A stretch of 20,947 bases of DNA from JAMBLL01 sp964460075. Its GTDB lineage: Bacteria > Actinomycetota > Acidimicrobiia > Spongiisociales > UBA5794. The notes beneath the pieces are model-generated. The model searched no databases. It saw nothing but the letters and a program-made list of their open reading frames with translations, and was not told where the DNA came from. The stretch covers positions 1 through 20,947 of the forward strand of contig CAYWPC010000034.1 of the NCBI GenBank assembly GCA_964460075.1, written 5' to 3'. Positions 7,543 to 14,932 of the stretch are shown piece by piece; position 1 is the first letter of the stretch, and the number at the start of each line of letters is the position of its first letter. A program made the position numbers and the translations under genes.

Positions 7543-7552
7543 AACCTACCAT
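7543..7552. promoter_or_regulatory. overlapping divergent -10 boxes
   Basis: AACCTACCAT contains TACCAT on the plus strand (7547-7552, toward the dehydrogenase at 7579) and TAGGTT on the minus strand (7543-7548, toward the methyltransferase at 7503). Each would give a leader of about 20-30 nt containing the gene's ribosome binding site. The two polymerases could not bind at once. Confidence 0.45.
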
Positions 7553-7578
7553 GGGTTCATCGAAGAGGAAGGGCGTAT

Positions 7579-8436
7579 ATGGGGATCACCAAAGTCGGAA
7601 TCGTCGGCGGAGGCCAGATGGGTGGTGGCATTGCTGAGGTTTGTGCCAAGGCGGGCGTCGACGTTGTCGTTGTCGAGGTTTCGGACGAACTCGCTGACCG
7701 ATCACGTGCCGGTATCACGAAGTCGCTCGATAAGGCGGTCGAGCGTGGCAAGCTCGACGCTGACGGTCGAGACACTGCACTCGACCGGTTGACGTTTTCG
7801 ACAGACTTGGAACGGTTTACGGATCGTCATCTGGTTCTTGAGGCTGTTGTGGAGAACGCAGACGTCAAGCGGGACCTCTTCGGCCGCATAGACGTCATCG
7901 TCGAGGCATCGGACGCGATTCTCGCATCGAACACGTCATCGATCCCGATTACGCAGATAGCAACGGCAACCGCTAGGCCGGAGTCGGTAGTCGGGATGCA
8001 TTTCTTCAACCCTGCACAAATCATGCCACTCGTCGAGGTGATCTCGACTGTGGTCGTCGATAGCGCACAGGCCGATCGTGCGGCGACGTTCGCATCCGAG
8101 ACGCTGGGAAAGACGGTGGTTCGCGCCAAGGATCGGGCTGGCTTCATTGTCAACAAGCTGTTGTGTCCGTACATCTTCGAGGCGATTCGCATGTATGAGG
8201 AAGGGTTTGCGTCACGTGAGGACATCGATGCCGCGATGATCAACGGTGCCGGGTACCCGATGGGTCCCTTGACCCTCTCTGATCTCATAGGCAACGACAC
8301 CATGCTCGCCGTTGCAGAGGCCTTCATGGCCGAATACGAGGACCCGCGTTACGCCGCACCCCCGCTACTTAAGCGCATGGTCGAGGCTGGCCTTCTCGGG
8401 CGCAAGTCCGGAGCCGGCTTCTATGACTACACATAG
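7579..8436 (+). CDS. 3-hydroxyacyl-CoA (3-hydroxybutyryl-CoA) dehydrogenase
   Basis: This 285-residue enzyme interconverts 3-hydroxyacyl-CoA and 3-oxoacyl-CoA using NAD(P). It has the dinucleotide fold VGIVGGGQMGGGIA at residues 6-19, the acidic end of the next strand (VVVVEVSD), the active-site segment LEAVVENADVK with its Glu, SNTSSIPI, the catalytic His in MHFFNPAQIMPLVEVI, and the C-terminal domain with GFIVNKL and GAGYPMGPLTLSDLIGND. Length and motifs fit monofunctional FadB2/PaaH/Hbd proteins. The start at 7579 is preceded by AGAGGAAGG, and a longer open frame upstream would overlap the divergent methyltransferase. Likely roles are beta-oxidation, polyhydroxybutyrate or phenylacetate metabolism. 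Confidence 0.93.
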   Translation: MGITKVGIVGGGQMGGGIAEVCAKAGVDVVVVEVSDELADRSRAGITKSLDKAVERGKLDADGRDTALDRLTFSTDLERFTDRHLVLEAVVENADVKRDLFGRIDVIVEASDAILASNTSSIPITQIATATARPESVVGMHFFNPAQIMPLVEVISTVVVDSAQADRAATFASETLGKTVVRAKDRAGFIVNKLLCPYIFEAIRMYEEGFASREDIDAAMINGAGYPMGPLTLSDLIGNDTMLAVAEAFMAEYEDPRYAAPPLLKRMVEAGLLGRKSGAGFYDYT

Positions 8437-8439
8437 GCG

Positions 8440-8483
8440 TCTGGCGTAGGTTCCCGCAACATGTTGCGGGAACCTACGCCAGA
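8440..8483. terminator. perfect 44-bp palindrome, probable bidirectional terminator
   Basis: Two 22-nt arms are exact reverse complements with no spacer: the left arm begins TCTGGCGTAGG and the centre reads GCAACATGTTGC. It begins 4 bp after the dehydrogenase stop and ends 12 bp before the stop of the convergent thioredoxin gene, so it could end transcription from both sides. There is no T-tract on either side, as in GC-rich actinobacterial hairpin terminators. It could also be a member of a dispersed repeat family. Confidence 0.7.
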
Positions 8484-8495
8484 GCCCAAGAAGGG

Positions 8496-8915
8496 TCAGG
8501 CGTCGACCCGTCGAGCCCCGTTGGATTCGAGTAGGAGCGATAGCTGATCCTTCTGGACCAAACCGGAGGCCCGCCATCGCTGCGTCACCGGCCGGACTCC
8601 CCCTGGCGTGCCGCCCTGTCGGTTTCGAGGTCGCTTCGACTTCTTCGGCGGTGCAGAAGCGAGCAGGACCATTGTGGGTGTCGAGCGTATCTTGAACGTG
8701 GCAAGCGCATCTGGCATCCGGGCAATGTCTGCCTTGACAACGTGTGCCGATGGCCCGAACTCGCGCGATAGTTCGTTCATGATGCCGTCCATGACCTGGC
8801 ACGGCGCGCAGCCAACCTGAAAGAAGTCGATGAGGACCGGTTTGCCGGTCGCAGCGAGCTCGTCGATCTCGGTCATCGACATGACGTTGCGAGCCTTCGG
8901 CTTCTTACTGAACAC
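8496..8915 (-). CDS. thioredoxin-fold protein with CAPC active site
   Basis: A 139-residue cytosolic thioredoxin-like protein. The active site reads VGCAPCQ (C36 and C39), where classical thioredoxins have WCGPC, and the cis-proline follows as STPTM (P80). Beyond the fourth strand there is an unusual basic, low-complexity insertion (about residues 86-115, with KKSKRPRNRQGG) before the final segment GLVQKDQLSLLLES. Family members usually have only a short beta-turn there. The start is GTG with GAGG 6 nt upstream. It lies 67 nt downstream of the PPOX gene in the same direction and may share its transcript. A disulfide reductase or redox-partner role is likely; the partner is unknown. Confidence 0.85.
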   Translation of the reverse strand: MFSKKPKARNVMSMTEIDELAATGKPVLIDFFQVGCAPCQVMDGIMNELSREFGPSAHVVKADIARMPDALATFKIRSTPTMVLLASAPPKKSKRPRNRQGGTPGGVRPVTQRWRASGLVQKDQLSLLLESNGARRVDA

Positions 8916-8982
8916 GATGCACCTCGTCTGTTCGGGGTCTTCGATCGTGAACGCGCTGCGGCGTCGATCTATGCCGGAAATC

Positions 8983-9387
8983 TCAATCCCGAATCGATGT
9001 GATCGTCATGGAGATCCGAGTCGGGTAGTTCTCAGCGAACCATGTCGGCGTCCAACCGTACCGGTCCAAATACGACTGATACTTCGCAATATATGCACGA
9101 TGTGACGAAATCGGAGGTGCTGCGTGGTCGATACGTGCTGTTCCCCCCAAAACGACGATCATGTCACCGTCACCGTCACCTTCGAGATGCAACGTGACAC
9201 GGTCGTTTGCACGCAGGTTTCGGACACGGACGGACGGATCCTTGCTCGTGAAGCTGATGGTGTCGTCTTCCTCCAGGAAGAACCAGACCGGTGCTGTCGA
9301 CGGCACGCCTCGGGCGCTGACTGTCGTCAGCCAGGCAATCGGTTCTTCGACAAGACGTTGTCTAGCGATTGCGTGTGTGCTCCACAT
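8983..9387 (-). CDS. PPOX-class (pyridoxamine 5'-phosphate oxidase-like) flavin/F420 oxidoreductase
   Basis: A 134-residue split-beta-barrel protein with the pattern EEPIAWLTTVSARGVPSTAPVWFFLEEDDTISF at about residues 14-46, SxRVRNLRANDRVTLHLEGDG, then VVLGGTARID. This is characteristic of small actinobacterial PPOX-fold enzymes that bind F420 or FMN, with the C-terminal YGWTPTWFAENYP segment also typical. The start at 9387 is chosen because TACGCT lies exactly 6 nt upstream, giving a leaderless transcript; the open frame extends 35 codons upstream but that stretch looks non-coding and would overlap the ThDP enzyme. The natural substrate is unknown, and F420 versus FMN cannot be decided by eye. 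Confidence 0.87.
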   Translation of the reverse strand: MWSTHAIARQRLVEEPIAWLTTVSARGVPSTAPVWFFLEEDDTISFTSKDPSVRVRNLRANDRVTLHLEGDGDGDMIVVLGGTARIDHAAPPISSHRAYIAKYQSYLDRYGWTPTWFAENYPTRISMTITSIRD

Positions 9388-9393
9388 ACCCCA

Positions 9394-9399
9394 AGCGTA
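9394..9399 (-). promoter_or_regulatory. -10 box, leaderless promoter of the PPOX gene
   Basis: On the minus strand TACGCT is followed by TGGGGT and the ATG at 9387. Confidence 0.6.
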
Positions 9400-9416
9400 C
9401 CTCCTCCACTCACCGG

Positions 9417-9422
9417 TACCCT
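9417..9422 (+). promoter_or_regulatory. -10 box of the ThDP-enzyme gene
   Basis: TACCCT would start transcription near 9429, giving a leader of about 30 nt that contains GAGGAG just before the ATG at 9459. It is placed back to back with the PPOX promoter. Confidence 0.45.
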
Positions 9423-9458
9423 GACAGCCATCCACTGCATCATCGGTGAGGAGTGAAC

Positions 9459-11102
9459 ATGGCCAAGATCCACGGCGGTCAAGTGATAGCAAGAGCGCTC
9501 AAACGTGAGGGTGTCGACACGGTATTCATGCTCACCGGTGGTCACGTCCTTCCGATCATCGACGGATGCGTTCTCGAGGGCATACAGGTGGTCGACGTTC
9601 GTCACGAGCAAGCAGCCGCCCACGCGGCGGATGCCTACGCCCGGCTCACAGGGAAGCTCGGCGTCGCGATCGTCACCGCTGGACCTGGGGTCACCGATGC
9701 GTTGACAGGTGTCGCGAACGCGTACTTTGCGAACACGCCGATGCTCGTTCTGGGTGGTCGTCACTTGTCCAAGGAGAACCTGAAGGGCGGCCTTCAAGAG
9801 ATGGACCATCCGAAGCTCTTTCAGTCGATAACGGTCTGGGCCGACACCGCCTACGACACCGGTCGGTTCCCTGAGTACATTGCCATGGCCTCGCGTCACG
9901 CTTTTGGAAACCGTGGAGGACCGGTGTTTCTCGATATCCCTTGGGACGTATCAGCAAACATGGTGGAGGAGACGGCGATCATCTGGCCCGAGCGGTATCG
10001 AGCGAACAGGCCTGCGGGGGTGCCCGCAGAGACGTTGAACGAGATTGTTGATGTGCTCCAGAACGCAGAGAGCCCCGTCGTATTCGGGGGTACGGGGTTG
10101 AGGTGGACCCACCAGGACCAGTTCATCGACCACCTCGATGCATTCTCTCGGGCGCTGCGTGCACCGGTGTATCTCAACTCGCTTGCTCGTGGCTCGCTGC
10201 CCTATGGCCACCCGTACCTGGGTAATCGTGCTCGTGGTGACGCGCTTCGAGGCGCCGACGTCGTCCTTGCGCTTGGCGTCGACTGGGACTTCCGAACCGG
10301 TTTCGGTCGGCGAATGAACCCGGACGCCACGGTGATTCAGATTGACGCCGACCCAACGAAAATCGGATGGAATCGTGACGCGAACGTCGGAGTCGTTGCC
10401 GATCCAGGCACCGTGGTGGCGCAACTCGTCGCCGCAGCCTCGCGATATGGACGCACCGAGGACTCGGCATGGACGGGTGAGATCTTCGACATTGAGCGGG
10501 CCAAGCAAGAGATCGCTGACGTTGCGTCGATGTCAGATGAGGCTCCGGTTCATCCGGAGCGATTCGCCAGAGAGGTTGCTGCCTTCTTCGGCGACGACTC
10601 GATCGTTGCCGCGGACGGTGGAGACATCGTGTCGACGACAGCGAAGTGGCTTCGGACGTCGCGACCTGGCGGTCTGCTCGACCCTGGGCCGTTTGGCTGC
10701 CTCGGAGTCGGCGCCCCGTTCGCGATCGCTGCCAAAGCGGTGGAACCAGACACCCGTGTTGGGATCGTGTACGGGGACGGCTCCTTCGGATTCAACGGCA
10801 TGGAGTTCGATACGTTGGTTCGAAATGACATGCCGGTGATTGGTGTCATTGGCAACGACGGCGCATGGAACAACATCAAGGCGATCCACCGGATGCTCTA
10901 CCCCGATCGGATGGTGGGCGCAGACCTCGGCATACGCCCGTACCACAAGATGGTGGAGGGACTCGGCGGCTACGGTGAGCTCGTCAAGGAACCGGCCGAG
11001 ATTCGGCCTGCACTCGAACGCGCACAGGAGTCGGGTTTACCTGCGCTCATCAATGTGCACATTGCCGAGCAGCTACGGATGTCATCTGCGTACGGCCTCT
11101 AG
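9459..11102 (+). CDS. thiamine-diphosphate-dependent enzyme (acetolactate synthase-like / 2-hydroxyacyl-CoA lyase-like)
   Basis: This 547-residue protein has the three-domain plan of the acetohydroxyacid synthase/decarboxylase superfamily. The N-terminal PYR domain has the catalytic Glu at E50 (VRHEQAAAHAADAYARLTG) and GPGVTDALTGVANA. The middle nucleotide-binding-like domain follows (about 190-340). The C-terminal PP domain has the ThDP/Mg motif starting at GDGS (439-442) and ending NDGAWNN (from 466). The ATG at 9459 is preceded by GAGGAG 5 nt upstream, preferred over a GTG six bases earlier. The motif set (GGLQEMDHPKLF, NDGAW) recalls 2-hydroxyacyl-CoA lyase or oxalyl-CoA decarboxylase as well as acetolactate synthase; the reaction cannot be assigned. 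No regulatory-subunit gene is adjacent, which argues against a biosynthetic acetolactate synthase. Confidence 0.88.
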   Translation: MAKIHGGQVIARALKREGVDTVFMLTGGHVLPIIDGCVLEGIQVVDVRHEQAAAHAADAYARLTGKLGVAIVTAGPGVTDALTGVANAYFANTPMLVLGGRHLSKENLKGGLQEMDHPKLFQSITVWADTAYDTGRFPEYIAMASRHAFGNRGGPVFLDIPWDVSANMVEETAIIWPERYRANRPAGVPAETLNEIVDVLQNAESPVVFGGTGLRWTHQDQFIDHLDAFSRALRAPVYLNSLARGSLPYGHPYLGNRARGDALRGADVVLALGVDWDFRTGFGRRMNPDATVIQIDADPTKIGWNRDANVGVVADPGTVVAQLVAAASRYGRTEDSAWTGEIFDIERAKQEIADVASMSDEAPVHPERFAREVAAFFGDDSIVAADGGDIVSTTAKWLRTSRPGGLLDPGPFGCLGVGAPFAIAAKAVEPDTRVGIVYGDGSFGFNGMEFDTLVRNDMPVIGVIGNDGAWNNIKAIHRMLYPDRMVGADLGIRPYHKMVEGLGGYGELVKEPAEIRPALERAQESGLPALINVHIAEQLRMSSAYGL

Positions 11103-11193
11103 GCCAATGCCGGGAGCACCCGTCGATGCCGCTTCCCTTGGCGGTTGCAACGCCCGCGCGGGTGGCTGTACTGCGTTCGACGATGCGCACGCC

Positions 11194-11199
11194 TAGTCT
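11194..11199 (+). promoter_or_regulatory. -10 box, leaderless promoter of uppP
   Basis: TAGTCT is followed by GCGCGT and the ATG at 11206. It is identical in hexamer and spacing to the one before the NYN gene. Confidence 0.65.
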
Positions 11200-11205
11200 G
11201 CGCGT

Positions 11206-11964
11206 ATGCTCGATGCGATCCTGTGGGGCCTCATCCAGGGTCTCACTGAGTTTCTCCCCATATCATCTTCAGGCCACCTCGTGCTCGTCCCTGCCTTGCT
11301 CAACCGTGCAGGGCCGGACCTTGCCACAGCGGCCATGTTGCACCTCGGCACACTCGTCGCGGTGCTGATCTACTACCGCACCGACCTGCGTGCGATGGCG
11401 AGATTCGACCGGCCCGGTCGCAGGATGATCACGCTCATCGTGATCGGCTCGATCCCTGCGGCCGTTCTCGGGTTCCTCTTCGAGAGCGAAGTGGAAGGCC
11501 TGCTCGGCGATCCAAGGACGGTCGCCTTCATGCTCATCGGCACCGGCGTCATATTGCTCGCCACCACGCTCCTTCGTCTTGGCGACAGCGGAGTCGAAAA
11601 GATCGGTCCGCTCGACTCGCTCCTGACGGGGGTAGCTCAAGCCGCTGCGCTCATCCCAGGCATATCGCGCTCCGGCATGACGATCAGCGCAGGTCTCGCC
11701 CGTGGCATGTCTCGAAAGGAAGCAGCAAGGTTCGCGTTCCTGCTCGGCATCCCAATCATTGCAGGCGCAGGGCTCCTCGAAATCGTTGATGTGATCTCAT
11801 CTGGGGCCAGCATTCCCGGATCGGCGTGGGTCGGTGTTGCAGTGGCGGGAATCTCGGGATATGTAGCGATTGCCGTTTTGCTCCGTGTCTTGGCCCGTAT
11901 CGGGCTCGCACCGTTTGGCATCTACCTTGTCGTGGTCGGTGCTATCTCCGTGATCCTTGTCTGA
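11206..11964 (+). CDS. uppP: undecaprenyl-diphosphatase (UppP/BacA)
   Basis: A 252-residue polytopic membrane enzyme that dephosphorylates undecaprenyl diphosphate, recycling the lipid carrier for peptidoglycan synthesis. Raised levels are known to give bacitracin resistance. The family signatures are EFLPISSSGH at residues 15-24, with the essential Glu, Ser and His, and PGISRSG at about 151-157. Hydrophobic helices cover most of the remainder. The length is slightly short of the usual 265-280, mainly in the loop after the third helix. Its stop codon abuts the stop of the convergent SAF-domain gene in the sequence TGATCA. Confidence 0.95.
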   Translation: MLDAILWGLIQGLTEFLPISSSGHLVLVPALLNRAGPDLATAAMLHLGTLVAVLIYYRTDLRAMARFDRPGRRMITLIVIGSIPAAVLGFLFESEVEGLLGDPRTVAFMLIGTGVILLATTLLRLGDSGVEKIGPLDSLLTGVAQAAALIPGISRSGMTISAGLARGMSRKEAARFAFLLGIPIIAGAGLLEIVDVISSGASIPGSAWVGVAVAGISGYVAIAVLLRVLARIGLAPFGIYLVVVGAISVILV

Positions 11965-12480
11965 TCAAGGCTCGACGAGGATAACCAAGTCGCCGAGCGC
12001 TCCAAGACGTGCAATGGCATCCGCGACGGCTGCTGGGAATCCGACCGCACCTCGCTCGACGGATCCGAAGCTGTCGCGCACGGCAGGCTGTGTCACGACG
12101 CCTGTCACCCCCTGCCCATCGGGTAGTACAACGCGCACCGATGCACCAGGTGGCGTACCGATCGGAAGATCGACAGGAACGGACCACCACCCGTCCGGCA
12201 GCGACGTAGCGTGGGACAGCACTGATGCGGTGATGGGGTCGCCAGAGGCGATGTCGACGGATGCCGACGTCCCTGTCAGATCCGGGATCGTGAACGTTCC
12301 CGCTGCGACGTTGCGCCACTCGATCGCGGCATCGGTGAGTTGATCGCCCCGCGCAATGCGAACAGCAGCGAAGGGATGCGGCTGCGTCTGGCGCTTCGAT
12401 ACGTCCCATGCAAGTGCCGCCAGGACGATTGCCACTGCAGCGAACCAACGCAGGTACGGAGGTCGCGTGAGCCAGAGCAC
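11965..12480 (-). CDS. SAF-domain, single-pass membrane protein
   Basis: A 171-residue protein with one N-terminal transmembrane helix (YLRWFAAVAIVLAALAWDV, about residues 9-27), followed by a SAF domain. The pattern AVRIARGDQLTDAAIEWRNV...SGDPITASVL is the SAF beta-clip also found in CpaB/RcpC pilus proteins, FlgA and antifreeze-like proteins. The GTG at 12480 is chosen because TATGTT lies exactly 6 nt upstream; a longer frame to 12603 has no such signal and would add a poorly protein-like 41 residues. No pilus or flagellar genes are nearby, so its partner is unknown. Confidence 0.78.
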   Translation of the reverse strand: MLWLTRPPYLRWFAAVAIVLAALAWDVSKRQTQPHPFAAVRIARGDQLTDAAIEWRNVAAGTFTIPDLTGTSASVDIASGDPITASVLSHATSLPDGWWSVPVDLPIGTPPGASVRVVLPDGQGVTGVVTQPAVRDSFGSVERGAVGFPAAVADAIARLGALGDLVILVEP

Positions 12481-12486
12481 ATTCAG

Positions 12487-12492
12487 AACATA
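12487..12492 (-). promoter_or_regulatory. -10 box, leaderless promoter of the SAF-domain gene
   Basis: On the minus strand TATGTT is followed by CTGAAT and the GTG at 12480. Confidence 0.55.
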
Positions 12493-12658
12493 TCTCAGCA
12501 GGCAAACGAAACATAGACCCTCGGTTTGTGCCCTCCAGTCATCCCTTGGTCTCTCAGGCAGGATGCGAGCCGGTCCTGGTGCGTGATGTGGGCAATGGCG
12601 CACCCTGCACGGCGGAACCGGTGCTGAGCCGGCGAGAAAGAGGTGATCTGCGACCTCC

Positions 12659-12664
12659 TACACT
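12659..12664 (+). promoter_or_regulatory. -10 box, leaderless promoter of plsY
   Basis: TACACT is followed by CTGGTC and the GTG at 12671. It probably drives the plsY-moeA-moaC-mog run. Confidence 0.6.
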
Positions 12665-12670
12665 CTGGTC

Positions 12671-13246
12671 GTGATCCAGGTTCTCGCTGTTGCAGTCGCC
12701 TATCTGCTTGGAAGCATCAACTTCGGTGTGCTCGTGTGCCGGGCGCGTGGCGTCGATATCTACTCGGTCGGCTCTGGGAACCCTGGCACGTCGAACGTGA
12801 TGCGGGCGCTCGGGAAGAAGCTCGCTGCATTGGTGCTTCTCGGTGATGGAGCCAAAGGAGCTGCCGCTGCAGCAATAGGTCTCGCGCTTGTCGACCCCGG
12901 CTTTCCGTATGTGGCGCTTCTCGCCGCCGTTGTTGGCCATGCGTTGCCGATCTGGCATCACTTCCGTGGCGGGAAGAGTGTTGCCACAGCCATCGGTGGG
13001 CTGGTGTTCGTGGCACCAGTCGCCGGCCTTGCGCTCGCCGCCGTGTGGATCGTCGTGCTCGGTCTCTCCAAGATGGCGTCCTTGGCTTCCCTTGCAGCAA
13101 TGGTGATCTCGGTGCCGTTCTTGGCGCTCGCTGGGCGCCGAGGTATTGATTTGCTGTTGGCGGGAGCGATCGCGTTGTTCGTGATCGTGCGCCACGGTGG
13201 AAACATCAAACGTCTTCTCAGCGCATCCGAGAGGAAGGTGTCGTGA
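12671..13246 (+). CDS. plsY: glycerol-3-phosphate acyltransferase PlsY
   Basis: A 191-residue polytopic membrane enzyme that transfers an acyl group from acyl phosphate to glycerol 3-phosphate, the first step in phosphatidic acid synthesis. The three conserved cytoplasmic motifs are present: GSGNPGTSNVMR (about residues 35-46), GHALPIWHHFRGGKSVAT (about 88-106) and RHGGNIKRL (about 176-184). Hydrophobic helices separate them. The GTG start follows a -10 box by 6 nt, so translation is leaderless. The stop overlaps the start of moeA in GTGA. No plsX is seen nearby. Confidence 0.94.
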   Translation: MIQVLAVAVAYLLGSINFGVLVCRARGVDIYSVGSGNPGTSNVMRALGKKLAALVLLGDGAKGAAAAAIGLALVDPGFPYVALLAAVVGHALPIWHHFRGGKSVATAIGGLVFVAPVAGLALAAVWIVVLGLSKMASLASLAAMVISVPFLALAGRRGIDLLLAGAIALFVIVRHGGNIKRLLSASERKVS

Positions 13247-14469
13247 AACCTCTAGAAGATGCCCAGAAGGTGATTCTGGCCGCCATGCCGCACCTCGGAT
13301 CCGAGAAGGTCTCGCTCAGTAATGCGCTCAATCGAATCATCGCTGAGCCGGCTAGAGCCACGAGCTGCGTTCCGCCGTTCCCAAACTCGGCAATGGACGG
13401 GTTCGCCGTGCGTGCCGAGGACGTTCGCGAGGTACCGGTCACCCTGCCAGTCAATGAGGACGTTCCCGCAGGTTCCGTTCCAACAATGACAGTGCAGGCC
13501 CACACCGCTACACGGATCATGACGGGGGCGCCGATGCCTGGGGGTGCGAACGCCGTCGTTCCTGTAGAGGACACGGTATCGAGTGATCGCTCGGTCGTGA
13601 CGGTCGCTGTGGCTGTCGAGCCAGGCACCAACGTTCGTCCCGCCGGTGGGGACATCTCGCCGGGCGACCTCGTCGTTGACGCAGGCGTGCGTCTGACGGC
13701 TCGCCACCTCGCCAGCCTTGCGAGCGCAGGGATAGCGCCGGTGGTTGCTGCTGTGCCCACGGTTGCACTCATATCGACCGGTGATGAGCTCGTTGAGCCA
13801 GACATTCGCGACCTGGCACCGGGAATGATCCGAGATTCGAATCGCGTGATGCTTCGCAGCGCACTCGAAGGCTTCGGTGTCCCGTTCGTCGATCTCGGCG
13901 TCATCGGTGATGATGTGAGCGAGCTCCGGGCGGCCTACCGCAAGGCTGCTGACATTGGGGACGTGATCATTTCAACCGGCGGCGTATCGATGGGTGACTT
14001 CGATTTTGTGAAGCAGATCCTGGCCGACACGGGTTCTGTCGATTTCTGGCGGGTTGCAATGCAGCCTGGTAAGCCGTTCGCCTTCGGCCACGTGTCCGGT
14101 GTCCCTCTGTTCGGGTTGCCCGGCAATCCAGTGTCGACCTTCGTCGGATTCGAACAACTGGTACGTCCTGCACTGCTCAAGATGATGGGTGCAACAAAGC
14201 TGTTCCGTCCCCGCATCAGGGGGACGATGGGGGAGGACGTGGAGACCAACCCTGAGAAGGCTGTCTTTGTGCGAGTGCTGCTCGCAGAGGATGTCAACGG
14301 GTCGTTCATTGCGGTGCAATCAGGGGGTCAAAGCTCCAACGTGCTGTCGGCTTTGGCGGCAGCGGAAGCGTTTGCCGTGGTGCCCGTCGGAACGGGGTCG
14401 CTGTCTGCGGGTGACCCTGTCACACTTGAGATGTTCACCTGGGACGAAAGTAGGGGACACGATGGCTGA
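13243..14469 (+). CDS. moeA: MoeA-family molybdopterin molybdotransferase (possibly the gephyrin-like divisome protein Glp)
   Basis: A 408-residue MoeA/gephyrin-E-domain protein, the normal length. The N-terminal MoeA domain includes PPFPNSAMDGFAVR (about 43-56) and MTGAPMPGGANAVVPVED. The MPT-binding domain runs from STGDELVEP through RDSNRVML to STGGVSMGDFDFVKQIL, then PGKPFAFG and GLPGNPVSTF. The C-terminal beta-barrel follows (about 330-408). MoeA inserts molybdate into adenylylated molybdopterin. The GTG start overlaps the plsY stop (GTGA). With moaC and a mogA/moaB gene next door it may serve cofactor synthesis, but a SepX/GlpR-like membrane protein lies three genes away, and in Corynebacterium and mycobacteria such a MoeA paralogue (Glp) is a divisome factor. 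Both roles remain open. Confidence 0.92.
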   Translation: MKPLEDAQKVILAAMPHLGSEKVSLSNALNRIIAEPARATSCVPPFPNSAMDGFAVRAEDVREVPVTLPVNEDVPAGSVPTMTVQAHTATRIMTGAPMPGGANAVVPVEDTVSSDRSVVTVAVAVEPGTNVRPAGGDISPGDLVVDAGVRLTARHLASLASAGIAPVVAAVPTVALISTGDELVEPDIRDLAPGMIRDSNRVMLRSALEGFGVPFVDLGVIGDDVSELRAAYRKAADIGDVIISTGGVSMGDFDFVKQILADTGSVDFWRVAMQPGKPFAFGHVSGVPLFGLPGNPVSTFVGFEQLVRPALLKMMGATKLFRPRIRGTMGEDVETNPEKAVFVRVLLAEDVNGSFIAVQSGGQSSNVLSALAAAEAFAVVPVGTGSLSAGDPVTLEMFTWDESRGHDG

Positions 14470-14932
14470 CATGAACCACCTCGATGCGGAAGGCAACGTG
14501 CGGATGGTGGACGTTGGGTCGAAACACGTGTCACGCCGAGTAGCTGTTGCCGTAGCTGTTGTCGAGATGGCTGAGAAAACGAAGGGGCGCCTCTTCGGTG
14601 GTGATCTCCCGAAGGGTGATGCTCTCGCAACTGTACGCGTCGCAGCCATTCAGGCCGCGAAGCGGACACCGGACCTCATCCCGCTGTGTCACCCGCTTGC
14701 GTTGACATCGGTGGTGGTTGATATCGATCGGTTGCCCGAGGGTGCCCGCATTGAGGTCACCGCTGCGGTGTCTGGTAGGACAGGTGTCGAGATGGAGGCG
14801 ATGACGGCTGCCGCCGTTGGAGCGCTTGTGATGTACGACATGATCAAGGGTGTCGACAGGGCAGCGCGGATCGCCGGCGTCGAGCTGATCGCCAAGTCGG
14901 GTGGCGAGAGCGGAGAGTGGCGTCGTGGATGA
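14462..14932 (+). CDS. moaC: cyclic pyranopterin monophosphate synthase MoaC
   Basis: A 156-residue protein that, with MoaA, makes cyclic pyranopterin monophosphate from GTP in molybdenum cofactor synthesis. Recognisable blocks are NHLDAEGNVRMVDVGSKHVS near the N-terminus, IQAAKRTPDLIPLCHPL (about 61-77) with a catalytic-region His, TGVEMEAMTA, and MYDMIKGVD with the conserved Asp-Met-x-Lys. The ATG at 14462 has AGGGGA 4 nt upstream and overlaps moeA by 8 bp; the ATG at 14471 is an alternative start three codons on. moaA is not in the window. Confidence 0.94.
   Translation: MADMNHLDAEGNVRMVDVGSKHVSRRVAVAVAVVEMAEKTKGRLFGGDLPKGDALATVRVAAIQAAKRTPDLIPLCHPLALTSVVVDIDRLPEGARIEVTAAVSGRTGVEMEAMTAAAVGALVMYDMIKGVDRAARIAGVELIAKSGGESGEWRRG

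Noticed and set aside
7318..7578. 87-codon N-terminal extension of the 3-hydroxyacyl-CoA dehydrogenase
   Set aside because: It overlaps the divergent methyltransferase, while the NAD-binding fold begins right after the ATG at 7579, which has a good ribosome site.
12554..13195. Minus-strand frame of 213 codons opposite plsY
   Set aside because: His/Arg-rich shadow of plsY.
13218..13904. Minus-strand frame of 228 codons opposite moeA
   Set aside because: Ser/Thr/Arg-rich product without family features; antisense shadow of a clear moeA gene.
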